Below the pieces are notes generated by a model. That model worked only from the letters and a program-made list of their open reading frames with translations. It did not search any database and had not been told where the DNA came from. A stretch of DNA of 36,104 bases, taken from an uncultured Croceitalea sp. Lineage in GTDB: Bacteria; Bacteroidota; Bacteroidia; Flavobacteriales; Flavobacteriaceae. Positions 19,390 to 27,403 of the stretch are shown here, in pieces. The stretch covers positions 1 to 36,104 of the forward strand of contig CALGQU010000090.1 of NCBI GenBank assembly GCA_937959125.1. Reading direction: 5' to 3'. Position numbers and translations under genes: made by a program. How positions within the stretch are numbered: position 1 is the first letter of the stretch; each line of letters opens with the position of its first letter.

Positions 19390-20490
19390 ATGAAAACGCG
19401 ATGTATACCCAAACTGTTGCTCTTCTTTCTGCTAGCGGCCTGTACTGCTGAAAATGAGACCGTAGGAGATTCTGATACCTTACCGGACGAAGTAGCCGCT
19501 ACCAATCTATATTTCCCTCCCAGCCAATCCCCGGAATGGGAAATGCTCTCCCCAGATGGACTGGGTTGGAATACTACCAATGGGGATATGCTTAAAAATT
19601 TTCTGGGAGAAAATGGCACCAAGGCCTTTATCATTCTTAAGGATGGAAAAATGGTGGTCGAATGGTACTTTGATGACCACACCCAGAACACTAGCTGGTA
19701 TTGGGCTTCCGCGGGAAAAACCTTGACCTCTTTTACCGTTGGTATTGCACAAGAAAACGGTTTTTTAAGCATAACGGATAGGACTTCAACATATTTGGGT
19801 ACTGGATGGACAACAGCTGAAACCGAGCTTGAAGACCGGATTACCATACGTCATCAATTGACCATGACTACCGGTCTAAATGACACCCAAGGGGACTGTA
19901 AAACCCCGGATTGCCTTACCTATCTGGCAGATGCAGGTACACGATGGGCCTATCATAATGGTCCCTATACCCTAGTACAGGATGTTGTTGCCAATGCCAC
20001 GGAAATGGAATGGACCGCTTATTTTAATGAAACCCTAAGGGATAGAATTGGGATGGACGGTTTTTGGTTCTCCAGGGACGATATCAACAATGTATACTTT
20101 AGTACGGCCCGTAGTATGGCCCGCTTTGGATTGTTGAACCTGAACAATGGTATTTGGGACAGGGAGCCTATCCTTGGGGACACTGCCTACCTCAACCAAA
20201 TGACGGACAGTTCCCAAAACCTAAACCTTTCTTACGGGTACTTATGGTGGGTAAACGGTAAGGAAAGTTATCGCCTACCGCAAACGCAACAACAATTTAA
20301 TGGCCCATTGGTTCCCAATGCCCCAAGGGATTTATATTCCGGTTTGGGAAGGGATGATCAAAAATTATATATCGTTCCCAGTGAAAATTTGGTCATTGTA
20401 CGTATGGGAGAAAGTGCAGAGGAACCTCTCTTGGCGCTATCCAGTTTTGACAATGCCCTTTGGGAGCGTTTGAATGCCTTTATGGACTAA
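19390..20490 (+). CDS. Serine hydrolase of the beta-lactamase class C / AmpC-like family, lipoprotein
   Basis: 366 aa with a lipoprotein signal (lipobox LLAAC, C18). The catalytic motifs of the family are S107-x-x-K110 (ASAGKTL) and Y188-x-N190 (AYHNGPYT). The later part, ARSMARFGLLNLNNGIWD and the GLGRDDQKLYIVPSENLVIVRMG end, is typical of the family, where the third motif (KTG) is usually relaxed. It is probably an envelope esterase or peptidase; the substrate is unknown. It is convergent with the amidase gene and overlaps it by 4 nt, with no room for a terminator. Confidence 0.9.
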   Translation: MKTRCIPKLLLFFLLAACTAENETVGDSDTLPDEVAATNLYFPPSQSPEWEMLSPDGLGWNTTNGDMLKNFLGENGTKAFIILKDGKMVVEWYFDDHTQNTSWYWASAGKTLTSFTVGIAQENGFLSITDRTSTYLGTGWTTAETELEDRITIRHQLTMTTGLNDTQGDCKTPDCLTYLADAGTRWAYHNGPYTLVQDVVANATEMEWTAYFNETLRDRIGMDGFWFSRDDINNVYFSTARSMARFGLLNLNNGIWDREPILGDTAYLNQMTDSSQNLNLSYGYLWWVNGKESYRLPQTQQQFNGPLVPNAPRDLYSGLGRDDQKLYIVPSENLVIVRMGESAEEPLLALSSFDNALWERLNAFMD

Positions 20491-22172
20491 TACTTATACC
20501 CCTTTGGTAGTTTACGAACCTTGCTCAAATCTTCATATACTTTTCCTATTTTCAAGAGTCTAGCTTCAGTAAACTGCTTTCCAATAAAGGTCAGGCTTAT
20601 CGGTTCCCCAGAGGTTTTATAACCCATGGGAACGGTCAAGGCAGGATATTTAGCGACTGCGGCAAAGCCCGCATGATAGTTGTTTATGGACAGTATGGCA
20701 TCCAAACCATGCGCATCCAAAGCAGCATCAAAATAAGAGCGACCATTACGTTCCAAGGTATTCTTTATTTCCAATAATCCTTTGGCAGTAGTGGAATCCT
20801 TAAGAATGCCCTCAAATAAGGCTTGCCCATAAGGAACGCGAACCAAGGAATCTTGATTGTTGAAGACGACCGCATCGGCAATGGAAGCAATTTTCACGGC
20901 TTCTTTATCTTTTACTTGGGTCTTGATATACTTGGGCAAATCATTGCGCATATCAATATTTAAAATGGATAGAAACCCATCCATGGGAACTTCTGGGGGA
21001 GTAAACGATACAATTTCTATACCTGCGGCTTTTAGTTTTTCAATCGTTTCCGCATAAATAGAATCGCTTTCCATAAGGCTTTTAAAAACCCCCAGTTTTA
21101 AACTTTTAGCTTCCAAAGGGGAACTTTTAAGAAGTAAGGGATCTTCTTTTGGCGTAACCGAGGCTTCATCTTGTGCATCCATTCCCAACATTGCCGAAAG
21201 TAAAATTGCGTTGTCCTCTACATTTTTTGTCATAGGCCCGGGGGTATCCAAGGTACTGGAAATGGGAACGATACCTGTTCTACTTAAAAGTCCAATAGTG
21301 GGCTTTAAGCCCACAACGGAATTTTGACTGGAAGGGGATAAAATGGACCCTGAGGTCTCCGTCCCCACCGCGGCTACGGCATAATTTGCCGCAACAGAAG
21401 TACCACTACCGGCACTGGAACCACCGGTTTCAAAAACACGGCGGCCATAAGGGTTGAGGGTTTGCCCCCCAACAGCACTATACCCCAGCGGACAACCACT
21501 ACATAAAAAATAAGCCCATTCACTTAGATTCACTTTTCCTAAAATCAACGCTCCATTTTCCTTTAATCGCTCCACGATAAAAGCGTCGTCCGTTTGGTTG
21601 TTTTGCAGTGCAATGGCTCCAGCGGTCGTTGGCATTTTTTCCGTACCAATGTTATCCTTTAGCAAGATGGGCATACCGTAAATTGGGTGGTTTTCATCGG
21701 AATAAGAAAGCCCTTTCGCTTCTTCTAATACACCCTCATTAAGCGCAATTACGGTGTTCAGGGTAGTCCCATTATCCAACTCGTAAGCGTATATACGTTT
21801 TAAATAAAACAGGGTCAATTCCTCATACGTAAAAGTCCCTGCTTTAATATGTTCTTGGATAGCGGTGATGGGCCGTTCCAAGATTAAAGGCCGCAGCGTT
21901 TGATACCTTTCCTCCGAAAACTGGGAAACAGCAACGTAAAGCGGTCTAAAAACGGTATTCTTATCCAAGACTTTGGATTGAATGAGCTTAAATTGCATCC
22001 GTCCATTTTCATGGGTCGCGTTGTTGGCGACTTCCAAAGAATCATTATAGGGAGTCCAAACAACCGTGTTTTCTGTTTCGACCGTCTTCTTTTCTTGCTT
22101 GCAAGAGCCTAGACCAACCACTAGAAAAACCAAAATGAAAAATTTGCTGTTTAAGGGAAAGAAATAGTTCAT
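20487..22172 (-). CDS. Amidase-signature family lipoprotein
   Basis: 561 aa with a lipoprotein signal (C24, LGSC) and an amidase-signature domain from about residue 115. The Ser-cisSer-Lys triad is visible: K172 (ILLKDNIGT), S252/S253 (GGSSAGSG) and the nucleophile S276 (GTETSGSI). Members hydrolyse amide bonds of small substrates. Localisation outside the cytoplasm points to amide or peptide scavenging; the substrate cannot be told. A promoter-like TATCTTTA lies about 40 nt upstream on the minus strand. Confidence 0.93.
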   Translation of the reverse strand: MNYFFPLNSKFFILVFLVVGLGSCKQEKKTVETENTVVWTPYNDSLEVANNATHENGRMQFKLIQSKVLDKNTVFRPLYVAVSQFSEERYQTLRPLILERPITAIQEHIKAGTFTYEELTLFYLKRIYAYELDNGTTLNTVIALNEGVLEEAKGLSYSDENHPIYGMPILLKDNIGTEKMPTTAGAIALQNNQTDDAFIVERLKENGALILGKVNLSEWAYFLCSGCPLGYSAVGGQTLNPYGRRVFETGGSSAGSGTSVAANYAVAAVGTETSGSILSPSSQNSVVGLKPTIGLLSRTGIVPISSTLDTPGPMTKNVEDNAILLSAMLGMDAQDEASVTPKEDPLLLKSSPLEAKSLKLGVFKSLMESDSIYAETIEKLKAAGIEIVSFTPPEVPMDGFLSILNIDMRNDLPKYIKTQVKDKEAVKIASIADAVVFNNQDSLVRVPYGQALFEGILKDSTTAKGLLEIKNTLERNGRSYFDAALDAHGLDAILSINNYHAGFAAVAKYPALTVPMGYKTSGEPISLTFIGKQFTEARLLKIGKVYEDLSKVRKLPKGYKY

Positions 22173-22239
22173 TGAGCGATTATTTATTCAAGGATCCTAA
22201 AGATACGGGTTTCTTATCGTTTGAATGGAACAATAGGGT

Positions 22240-23109
22240 TTAGTTGGTCTTCAAAAGGGTTTTCCACTTTTGGATGTTCTTTTCATTCATTCTTACAAAC
22301 TCATCTTTTTCTAAATCAGCGGCAATGGCCAATGATTTTTTAGCTGATGAAATTGCTGCTTTATAGTTCCCTAACTCTGCTTCTATCAAGCTTTTGACCC
22401 TAAAGAAATAGTAGGTGTCCCCACCTAGCTCTAGAGCTTTATGCAAATATCCCAATGCCCTTTTTAAATCCTTTCGCTGTTCTTGTAGATATCGTCCAGC
22501 TTCGTAATAGGTTTGGGCCGTTGGATTTTCTTTAAGTTGTTCTGCTATCTCCAGCTCCATTTGGGCATCGGTATCTACGTTTATAGGGAGGGTTACTTTT
22601 GTATTTGCCCATAGTAGGTTCAGGTTAAGGGAGGTGTGGGTAATGGAATCAAAGGCGATCAAGAAGTTTTCCTGATGCGCTTCAACAGCTTGGGGTATTA
22701 CATTCACCCTAAAGACATCTTCTTCTGCATTATAGTTCTTTCGACCATCACCCCAATGTGTTATATTGGCATGAAACGCTATCTGCCACTCCCCTTCCTC
22801 AGGAAAGGCGTAAATAGCATAAGTTCCTTTTGGCAAGATATTTCCCATGACGGATACATCCGTATCTACCATTATCTTGGTACTTTCATTGGCACCAACA
22901 CGCCAAATACGTCCGTAGGGCACTAGTCCCCCAAAGACCTGTCTGCCCCTTACCGCCGGTCTGGAATAGGTTGCGGAAATTTTAGTTAGTCCAACTTCTT
23001 GTTCAATATAAGCGAGTGGACTTGCTTTTGGGTGGGTTATTTGGGATACCACCAATGCGTGATACAGAAAAATTGCAAAAAAACAAATGTGGTTTCTATT
23101 CCTGTACAT
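22240..23109 (-). CDS. Secreted DUF2911 protein with TPR-like C-terminus
   Basis: 289 aa. A signal peptide (MYRNRNHICFFAIFLYHALVVSQ) precedes a DUF2911 domain (about 25-170), recognised by the SPLAYIEQEVGLTKISATYSRP, GLVPYGRIWRVGANESTKI and LPKGTYAIYAFPE stretches. Two TPR-like helical repeats follow (about 195-280, TYYEAGRYLQEQRKDLKRALGYL). I chose the ATG at 23109, because the longer reading (23160) adds residues before the signal peptide and lies within the RDD gene. It overlaps the RDD end by 14 nt. Function unknown. Confidence 0.9.
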   Translation of the reverse strand: MYRNRNHICFFAIFLYHALVVSQITHPKASPLAYIEQEVGLTKISATYSRPAVRGRQVFGGLVPYGRIWRVGANESTKIMVDTDVSVMGNILPKGTYAIYAFPEEGEWQIAFHANITHWGDGRKNYNAEEDVFRVNVIPQAVEAHQENFLIAFDSITHTSLNLNLLWANTKVTLPINVDTDAQMELEIAEQLKENPTAQTYYEAGRYLQEQRKDLKRALGYLHKALELGGDTYYFFRVKSLIEAELGNYKAAISSAKKSLAIAADLEKDEFVRMNEKNIQKWKTLLKTN

Positions 23110-23485
23110 CCAAAACAACTGATTTTCCTGCATAATCATGGATGGCTTTTTTATGTTCATCGGTAGTAACCGTTACCAAAGATATCCAACCTAAAGTAAT
23201 CTTTATCAAATATCGCAAAAAGGCACGCCTTAAAGGTATGTTCTTCCCGGTATCCTTTTCTTGCTTTACTTCTATTTTACTGTAAAAATGTCCAATGTTG
23301 CCCCCGTAAAAACTTATAAAAATAGGTTCATACACTAAAAAAGCCAGTACAAAGCCAACTTTTAGGCCATCCGGCACATTTTCAAATCCGTCCAAGACCA
23401 AAGTGAACATATACATGAATACGATGAGTAAAAATGAATCTATGGTCACTGCTTTTATCCTACTGGGCAAATTGGCGTATTCCAT
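23096..23485 (-). CDS. RDD-family membrane protein
   Basis: 129 aa with the RDD layout: an Arg-containing start (MEYANLPSRIKAVTIDSFLL, where R9 and D16 give the family its name), two membrane helices (about 16-33 and 42-60), and a loop with a long amphipathic stretch (LRRAFLRYLIKITLGWISL). The family is widespread, with a proposed transport role. It is 2 nt downstream of ftsY and in operon with it. Confidence 0.85.
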   Translation of the reverse strand: MEYANLPSRIKAVTIDSFLLIVFMYMFTLVLDGFENVPDGLKVGFVLAFLVYEPIFISFYGGNIGHFYSKIEVKQEKDTGKNIPLRRAFLRYLIKITLGWISLVTVTTDEHKKAIHDYAGKSVVLDVQE

Positions 23486-23487
23486 GT

Positions 23488-24444
23488 TTAAAGCCTAAAA
23501 AAGGAATCCACGAACTCGTATTTGTTGAATACCTGCAAATCCTCTATACCTTCCCCAACCCCAATATACTTAACGGGTATTTGAAATTGATCCGATATAC
23601 CAATGACTACCCCACCTTTTGCCGTACCGTCCAATTTGGTAACCGCTAGGGAAGTAACTTCCGTGGCTTTGGTAAACTGTTTGGCTTGCTCAAAGGCATT
23701 TTGGCCCGTTGAACCATCCAAAACCAGCAACACCTCATGTGGCGCATCCGGCACTACCTTTTGCATTACCCTTTTTACTTTGGAGAGTTCGTTCATTAAA
23801 TTCACTTTATTATGCAAACGGCCTGCAGTATCGATCAAAACAACATCGGCATTGTCCGCAACGGCCGCGTTCAACGTATCAAAAGCTACCGAAGCAGGGT
23901 CACTGCCCATTTTCTGTTTTATAATAGGAACTGCTACCCGATCTGCCCAAACTTGCAATTGATCAATGGCCGCCGCCCTAAAGGTATCTCCGGCACCTAA
24001 GACCACATGCAATCCTTGATTTTTAAGTTGATGGGCCAATTTTCCAATAGTGGTAGTCTTTCCTACCCCATTTACACCAACTACCATAATTACATGGGGT
24101 TTGTTGTTGCCGGGTATGGAAATTTCTTTTTCTTCCCCAAGATGGGTTTCAGATAACAGCCCGGCGATTTCTTCCCTAAGAATTTGGTTCAGCTCTTCGG
24201 TTCCTAAATACTTATCCTTGGAAACCCTAGCTTCTATGCGTTCAATGATTTTAAGGGTAGTATTTACCCCAACGTCCGAAGTAACCAATACTTCCTCAAG
24301 ATTGTCCAAAACTTCATCATCTACCTTAGACTTGCCCGCAACGGCTTTGCTCAATTTTCCAAAAAAGCTGGATTTGGATTTCTCCAACCCCTTATCCAGT
24401 GTTTCCTTTTTGTCTTTGGAGAATATATTTTTAAAAAGACTCAT
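23488..24444 (-). CDS. ftsY: Signal recognition particle receptor FtsY
   Basis: SRP receptor GTPase that docks ribosome-nascent chain complexes at the membrane, 318 aa. It has the N domain (about 25-105) and G domain with G1 GVNGVGKT (123-130), GDTFRAAA, DTAGR (205-209) and TKLDGTAKGG (269-278). The long acidic A domain of E. coli is absent, as usual for this phylum. I chose the ATG at 24444 (MSLFKNIF): a -7 box at 24463-24470 lies over the longer in-frame start at 24465. It is usually close to rpmB-rpmG-DUF4295; here about 630 nt of repeats lie between. Confidence 0.96.
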   Translation of the reverse strand: MSLFKNIFSKDKKETLDKGLEKSKSSFFGKLSKAVAGKSKVDDEVLDNLEEVLVTSDVGVNTTLKIIERIEARVSKDKYLGTEELNQILREEIAGLLSETHLGEEKEISIPGNNKPHVIMVVGVNGVGKTTTIGKLAHQLKNQGLHVVLGAGDTFRAAAIDQLQVWADRVAVPIIKQKMGSDPASVAFDTLNAAVADNADVVLIDTAGRLHNKVNLMNELSKVKRVMQKVVPDAPHEVLLVLDGSTGQNAFEQAKQFTKATEVTSLAVTKLDGTAKGGVVIGISDQFQIPVKYIGVGEGIEDLQVFNKYEFVDSFFRL

Positions 24445-24462
24445 AGTGTTTAGGTTGAAGGT

Positions 24463-24470
24463 CAAAGATA
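24463..24470 (-). promoter_or_regulatory. -7 box of ftsY
   Basis: TATCTTTG on the minus strand is an exact TAnnTTTG match, 18 nt before the ATG at 24444. It suggests that ftsY has its own promoter. No good -33 TTG is seen. Confidence 0.55.
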
Positions 24471-24547
24471 GGTAAGATCGTGGATTTTATGATGACGACC
24501 CAAATTCTAAAAGAAGGATTTTCCATAAAATTTTACACACTATAGGG

Positions 24548-24704
24548 GACCTTTGCAAAATTCAAAGTTTGTGAAAAGTTCCGCGTCCAAAAAAAACTAA
24601 AACCACATGAACCTATTGGTTATACGTATTTAAAATTTTTGAGAAGGAAGGAATTTCCCATAATTTGGATAGTCAAACATTTTTTATGCCTTTATGCAAA
24701 GGCC
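24548..24704. mobile_element. MITE-like repeat, copy A
   Basis: 157 bp bounded by inverted ends GACCTTTGCA (24548-24557) and TGCAAAGGCC (24695-24704). It aligns along its whole length, in the same orientation, with 29823-29981 at about three quarters identity by eye. Shared segments include the first 21 bases, AACCTATTGGTTAT in the centre, AAAATTTTTGAGAAG and GCCTTTATG near the end. There is no coding frame, so if mobile it would depend on a transposase encoded elsewhere. No clear target duplication is seen. Confidence 0.6.
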
Positions 24705-24745
24705 TCAACCATTTAAATATTTAAAGGTCAATATATTATGATTAA

Positions 24746-24920
24746 GGTCACTTAGAGTACCCACCTACCGGACGGGCAGGAAGTGGAGAAATTACAGAAA
24801 CGTGTTTCAATGAGGTCCCTACTTTAGTTTATTTTGAGCTCAGCCGCAACCGCTCGACCGGATAACTCATACAAATTTTTGAACATGCAATAGTTACAAA
24901 AAAAGATATCGAACTTACCT
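24746..24920. repeat. REP-like dispersed repeat, copy 2
   Basis: Second copy of the repeat seen at 17777-17930. It shares GGTCACTT, CCGGACGGGCAGG, GGAGAAAT, GTTTCAAT, TTTTGAGCTCAGCC, CGCTCGACCGGA and GATATCGAACTT in the same order. It has about 20 more bases before the last segment. It begins about 40 nt after the MITE-like copy A. Confidence 0.75.
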
Positions 24921-25022
24921 TATTTAACGGTTATAAAAGATTGTCTTACGCTATATCCTAAACCCTAACTTATGATGTATACGGACATAACCAAAAGGTA
25001 GTAAACCGTAAATTACAGGCAT

Positions 25023-25050
25023 AAAAAAAGCTCCAATATTTTGGAGCTTT
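25023..25050 (-). terminator. Terminator after rpmB-rpmG-DUF4295
   Basis: A 10-bp stem AAAGCTCCAA / TTGGAGCTTT (25027-25036 and 25041-25050) with a 4-nt loop is followed on the minus strand by seven T. It ends the ribosomal protein operon about 23 nt after the DUF4295 stop, so ftsY is not co-transcribed. Confidence 0.93.
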
Positions 25051-25072
25051 CCCTTATCCTCTTGTATAAGAA

Positions 25073-25225
25073 TTATTTTTTGGACAACCAATCGTTCACC
25101 AATTCTGGCGACATTACCTGCTCTACAAAAGTATAGGCCCCAGTCTTAGGGGACTTTACCATTTTAATGGCTTTTGTTAATCTTTTAGAGCTGCCTTGCA
25201 GCGTTGCTACGGTCTTCTTTGCCAT
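25073..25225 (-). CDS. DUF4295 small basic protein
   Basis: 50 aa, highly basic, starting MAKKTVATLQGSSKRLTKAI and ending ELVNDWLSKK. It is a Bacteroidota-specific family always found right after rpmB-rpmG, as here (11 nt after rpmG). The position and charge suggest a ribosomal protein. I believe it may be the extra large-subunit protein (bL38) reported in the Flavobacterium ribosome structure, but I cannot verify that. Confidence 0.93.
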   Translation of the reverse strand: MAKKTVATLQGSSKRLTKAIKMVKSPKTGAYTFVEQVMSPELVNDWLSKK

Positions 25226-25236
25226 GTCTTGCTATC

Positions 25237-25419
25237 TTACTTGATTTCTTTATGAACTGTCATACGCTTAAGAATAGGGTTGAACTTCTTCAATTCCATT
25301 CTATCCGGTGTGTTCTTTTTATTTTTTGTAGTAATGTATCTGGAGGTACCTGGCTGACCAGATTCCTTATGCTCGGTACATTCTAAAATAACTTGGATTC
25401 TATTCCCTTTCTTTGCCAT
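25237..25419 (-). CDS. rpmG: 50S ribosomal protein L33
   Basis: 60 aa, [18 protein letters not shown] with the family stretch [23 protein letters not shown]. Only one Cys is present, so this is the zinc-free (C-minus) form. It is the middle gene of the rpmB-rpmG-DUF4295 operon, 12 nt after rpmB. Confidence 0.97.
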   Translation of the reverse strand: MAKKGNRIQVILECTEHKESGQPGTSRYITTKNKKNTPDRMELKKFNPILKRMTVHKEIK

Positions 25420-25431
25420 TTCTAAATAATA

Positions 25432-25668
25432 TTACTTTGCAAAGCCTTTGGCCCTTGCATCTTTTAAAGCAGCAGAAATTCCTTTCTTGTTGATAATCTT
25501 TATTCCTTTTGACGAGACGTTCAATGTCACCCACTTATCCTCTTCAGGAATGTAGAATTTCTTCTTGGAAATATTGATATCAAACCTCCTTTTCGTCTTA
25601 TTGATGGAAAAAGAAACGTTGTTGCCAAACATCACTTTTTTTCCTGTAACTTCACATACTTTAGACAT
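25432..25668 (-). CDS. rpmB: 50S ribosomal protein L28
   Basis: 78 aa, MSKVCEVTGKKVMFGNNVSF, then NKTKRRFDINISKKKFYIPE and the VSSKGIKIINKKGI end. It has a single Cys (C5), so it is the zinc-free form. It is the first gene of the operon, 29 nt downstream of the predicted transcription start. Confidence 0.97.
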   Translation of the reverse strand: MSKVCEVTGKKVMFGNNVSFSINKTKRRFDINISKKKFYIPEEDKWVTLNVSSKGIKIINKKGISAALKDARAKGFAK

Positions 25669-25701
25669 CTCTCTATCTTTTGAGTGATTTTATTGAGGCT
25701 G

Positions 25702-25731
25702 CAAATTTAGTTATTTCTACTGGACAGGCAA
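25702..25731 (-). promoter_or_regulatory. Promoter of rpmB-rpmG-DUF4295
   Basis: On the minus strand, TTG (25731-25729, within TTTTTG), exactly 19 nt, and TAAATTTG (25709-25702) make a full Bacteroidota consensus promoter. The same 19-nt spacing is seen in the promoter at 13407-13436. It fits a strongly expressed ribosomal protein operon. Confidence 0.85.
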
Positions 25732-25741
25732 AAATAACTGC

Positions 25742-26989
25742 CTAAAAATTAATAATTTCTTTCTGTAATAATTCAAACGCTTTGTTTACGGACTTTTGGA
25801 CAATACGTTCCCTATGGTTACCCATGGTAAATTGTTGGGCAAAAGTACCTTTGGGCGTAGCTATGGCAATAAATACCGTACCAATAGGTGCTTGGGAATC
25901 CCCTTTTTCCGGGCCGGCATTTCCGGTGGTCGCAATGGCAAAATCAGTATGCAATAATTCTTTTACGTTTGTTGCCATGGCACAGGCGACCTCAGCACTA
26001 ACCACGGAGCACTGGGAGACCAATGCTTCCGGGACACCAAGGGTTTCTATCTTGGTAGCTGTGGCATAACTTACCAAAGTTCCCTTAAAATATTTGGAAG
26101 CACCGGGTAGGGCCGTCAAACTACTGGAAATTTTACCCCCGGTAAAGCTCTCCGCCGTGGATAAGGTATACTTTTTATCCGTTAATAATTTTGCTACCGA
26201 CGCCTCTATACTTTGGTCTTCTTCTTCCCCATAAATAATATCCCCTATCAATGGATATAGTTTTTTAACTTCTGCATCAATGGCAGCGGTCAATGCTTCT
26301 TTATCGGTTCCCGTGGTCGATAAACGTAAGCGCACCCTTCCCAAACTTGGCAGATAGGCAAGTTTAATGGTTTTTGGTAGCTCGTTTTCCCAATCCGCTA
26401 TCTTTTCTGCAATGGCACTTTCCCCCATACCATAGGTCATTAGGGTCTTGTGCAAAATGTGGGGGCGTTTGAATTGGCCTCTGACTTTTGGAATAACTTC
26501 ATTTTCCATCAAACCCTTCATTTCAAACGGGACCCCAGGCATGGACACGAAAACGGTTCCTTCATTTTCCATCCATATCCCTGGAGCGGTACCATAGGCG
26601 TTGTGCAATACTTCCGCACGGCTAGGCACCAAGGCTTGCAACCTATTCATATCTGATATTGGTGTGGTAAGGTATTTTTTGAACAGGAACTCTATATGTT
26701 CCAAAACGCCCTTATTTTCAATTAAACTATCTCCAAAATATTCGCATAGGGTATGCTTGGTAATGTCGTCTTTTGTAGGACCCAAACCGCCGGTCAACAG
26801 CACTAATTGTGATCTGGAATTTGCATTTTTCAGGGCTTCAAGAATATGCGCCTTGTCATCTTGAACAGACGTTATCTGGTATACGGAAACCCCAATTTTG
26901 TTAAGGGCCTTGGAGATGAATGCAGAATTGGTATCCACAATCTGTCCTATGAGGATTTCATCCCCAATGGTAATAATTTCTGCTTGCAT
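25742..26989 (-). CDS. cinA: CinA-family nicotinamide-nucleotide amidohydrolase
   Basis: 415 aa with two parts: an N-terminal MoaB/Mog-like COG1058 domain (1-170: [38 protein letters not shown]) and a C-terminal CinA deamidase domain (about 255-415: [44 protein letters not shown]). CinA converts NMN to nicotinic acid mononucleotide and may have an ADP-ribose pyrophosphatase activity; the name comes from competence loci. A -7 box and a perfect palindrome lie within its upstream region. Confidence 0.95.
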   Translation of the reverse strand: MQAEIITIGDEILIGQIVDTNSAFISKALNKIGVSVYQITSVQDDKAHILEALKNANSRSQLVLLTGGLGPTKDDITKHTLCEYFGDSLIENKGVLEHIEFLFKKYLTTPISDMNRLQALVPSRAEVLHNAYGTAPGIWMENEGTVFVSMPGVPFEMKGLMENEVIPKVRGQFKRPHILHKTLMTYGMGESAIAEKIADWENELPKTIKLAYLPSLGRVRLRLSTTGTDKEALTAAIDAEVKKLYPLIGDIIYGEEEDQSIEASVAKLLTDKKYTLSTAESFTGGKISSSLTALPGASKYFKGTLVSYATATKIETLGVPEALVSQCSVVSAEVACAMATNVKELLHTDFAIATTGNAGPEKGDSQAPIGTVFIAIATPKGTFAQQFTMGNHRERIVQKSVNKAFELLQKEIINF

Positions 26990-27002
26990 ATACGTAGCCT
27001 AA

Positions 27003-27024
27003 AAGATACGGGTACCCGTATCTT
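27003..27024. repeat. Perfect 22-bp palindrome upstream of cinA
   Basis: The arms AAGATACGGGT (27003-27013) and ACCCGTATCTT (27014-27024) are exact inverse copies with no spacer. On the minus strand it is followed by four T, so it may act as a weak terminator for the FAH/HPt operon, or as an operator in the cinA leader 14 nt before the start codon. A similar half (CCCGTATCTTT) lies upstream of the amidase gene. Confidence 0.6.
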
Positions 27025-27037
27025 AAATTAACAAATG

Positions 27038-27045
27038 CAAAAGTA
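27038..27045 (-). promoter_or_regulatory. Possible -7 box of cinA
   Basis: TACTTTTG on the minus strand is an exact TAnnTTTG match, placed between the HPt gene end and the palindrome. A transcript from here would carry the palindrome in a leader of about 44 nt. The -33 part is not recognisable. Confidence 0.45.
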
Positions 27046-27064
27046 CGGTAGAAAGCTAAACTTG

Positions 27065-27403
27065 CTAGATGTTGTAGTCTTTTTTAAGCTCCATGACCAC
27101 TTGTTCCACATCTTTCTTTAACAATGGAAACTTGGTTTGGATATCCTCAAAACTGCCTTCGGTCTTGCCAAGGGTCTCTATTTCCAAGGCATTGGCCCGT
27201 GTGCGCTCCATACCCAATAAATCTACGTTGGGCTTAATTTTATGGGCCATTTTGTAAATCTGGTTGAAATCTTTGTTGGCTATTGCGGTTTCTAAAGTTT
27301 CAAGGTCTTCGGGGACTTCTTCCAAAAAAACGGAAATCACGGAAAGGATGAAATCAGTGTCACCCTCTGCCATCTCATTAATCTTTTCTAGGCTGTAAAT
27401 CAT
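27065..27403 (-). CDS. HPt (histidine phosphotransfer) domain protein
   Basis: 112 aa, a single HPt four-helix bundle. The phosphorylated His is H54 in AHKIKPNVDLLG, the usual H-x-[KR]-x-x-x-x-x-[IL]-G pattern. It would pass phosphate between a hybrid sensor kinase and a response regulator, neither of which is in the window. Its start overlaps the FAH stop (TAATG), so it is co-translated with an enzyme gene, a pairing that gives no clear hint to its partner. Confidence 0.9.
   Translation of the reverse strand: MIYSLEKINEMAEGDTDFILSVISVFLEEVPEDLETLETAIANKDFNQIYKMAHKIKPNVDLLGMERTRANALEIETLGKTEGSFEDIQTKFPLLKKDVEQVVMELKKDYNI

Larger units (their letters stand above)
24466..25072. other. Gene-free block between DUF4295 and ftsY, filled with repeats
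   Basis: About 600 nt with no credible gene. From left to right it holds the ftsY -7 box, one MITE-like element (24548-24704), a 14-bp AT palindrome (TTTAAATATTTAAA, about 24713-24726), one REP-like element (24746-24920), some 100 nt without visible signals, and the DUF4295 terminator (25023-25050). Confidence 0.85.

Noticed and set aside
13831-20490. Antibiotic resistance island, given two beta-lactamase-like genes
   Set aside because: Both are lipoproteins with relaxed third motifs, they stand 5 kb apart among housekeeping genes, and no integron or transposase is present.
24050-24475. 141-aa open frame antisense to ftsY
   Set aside because: Fully inside ftsY, whose GTPase motifs are intact on the other strand.
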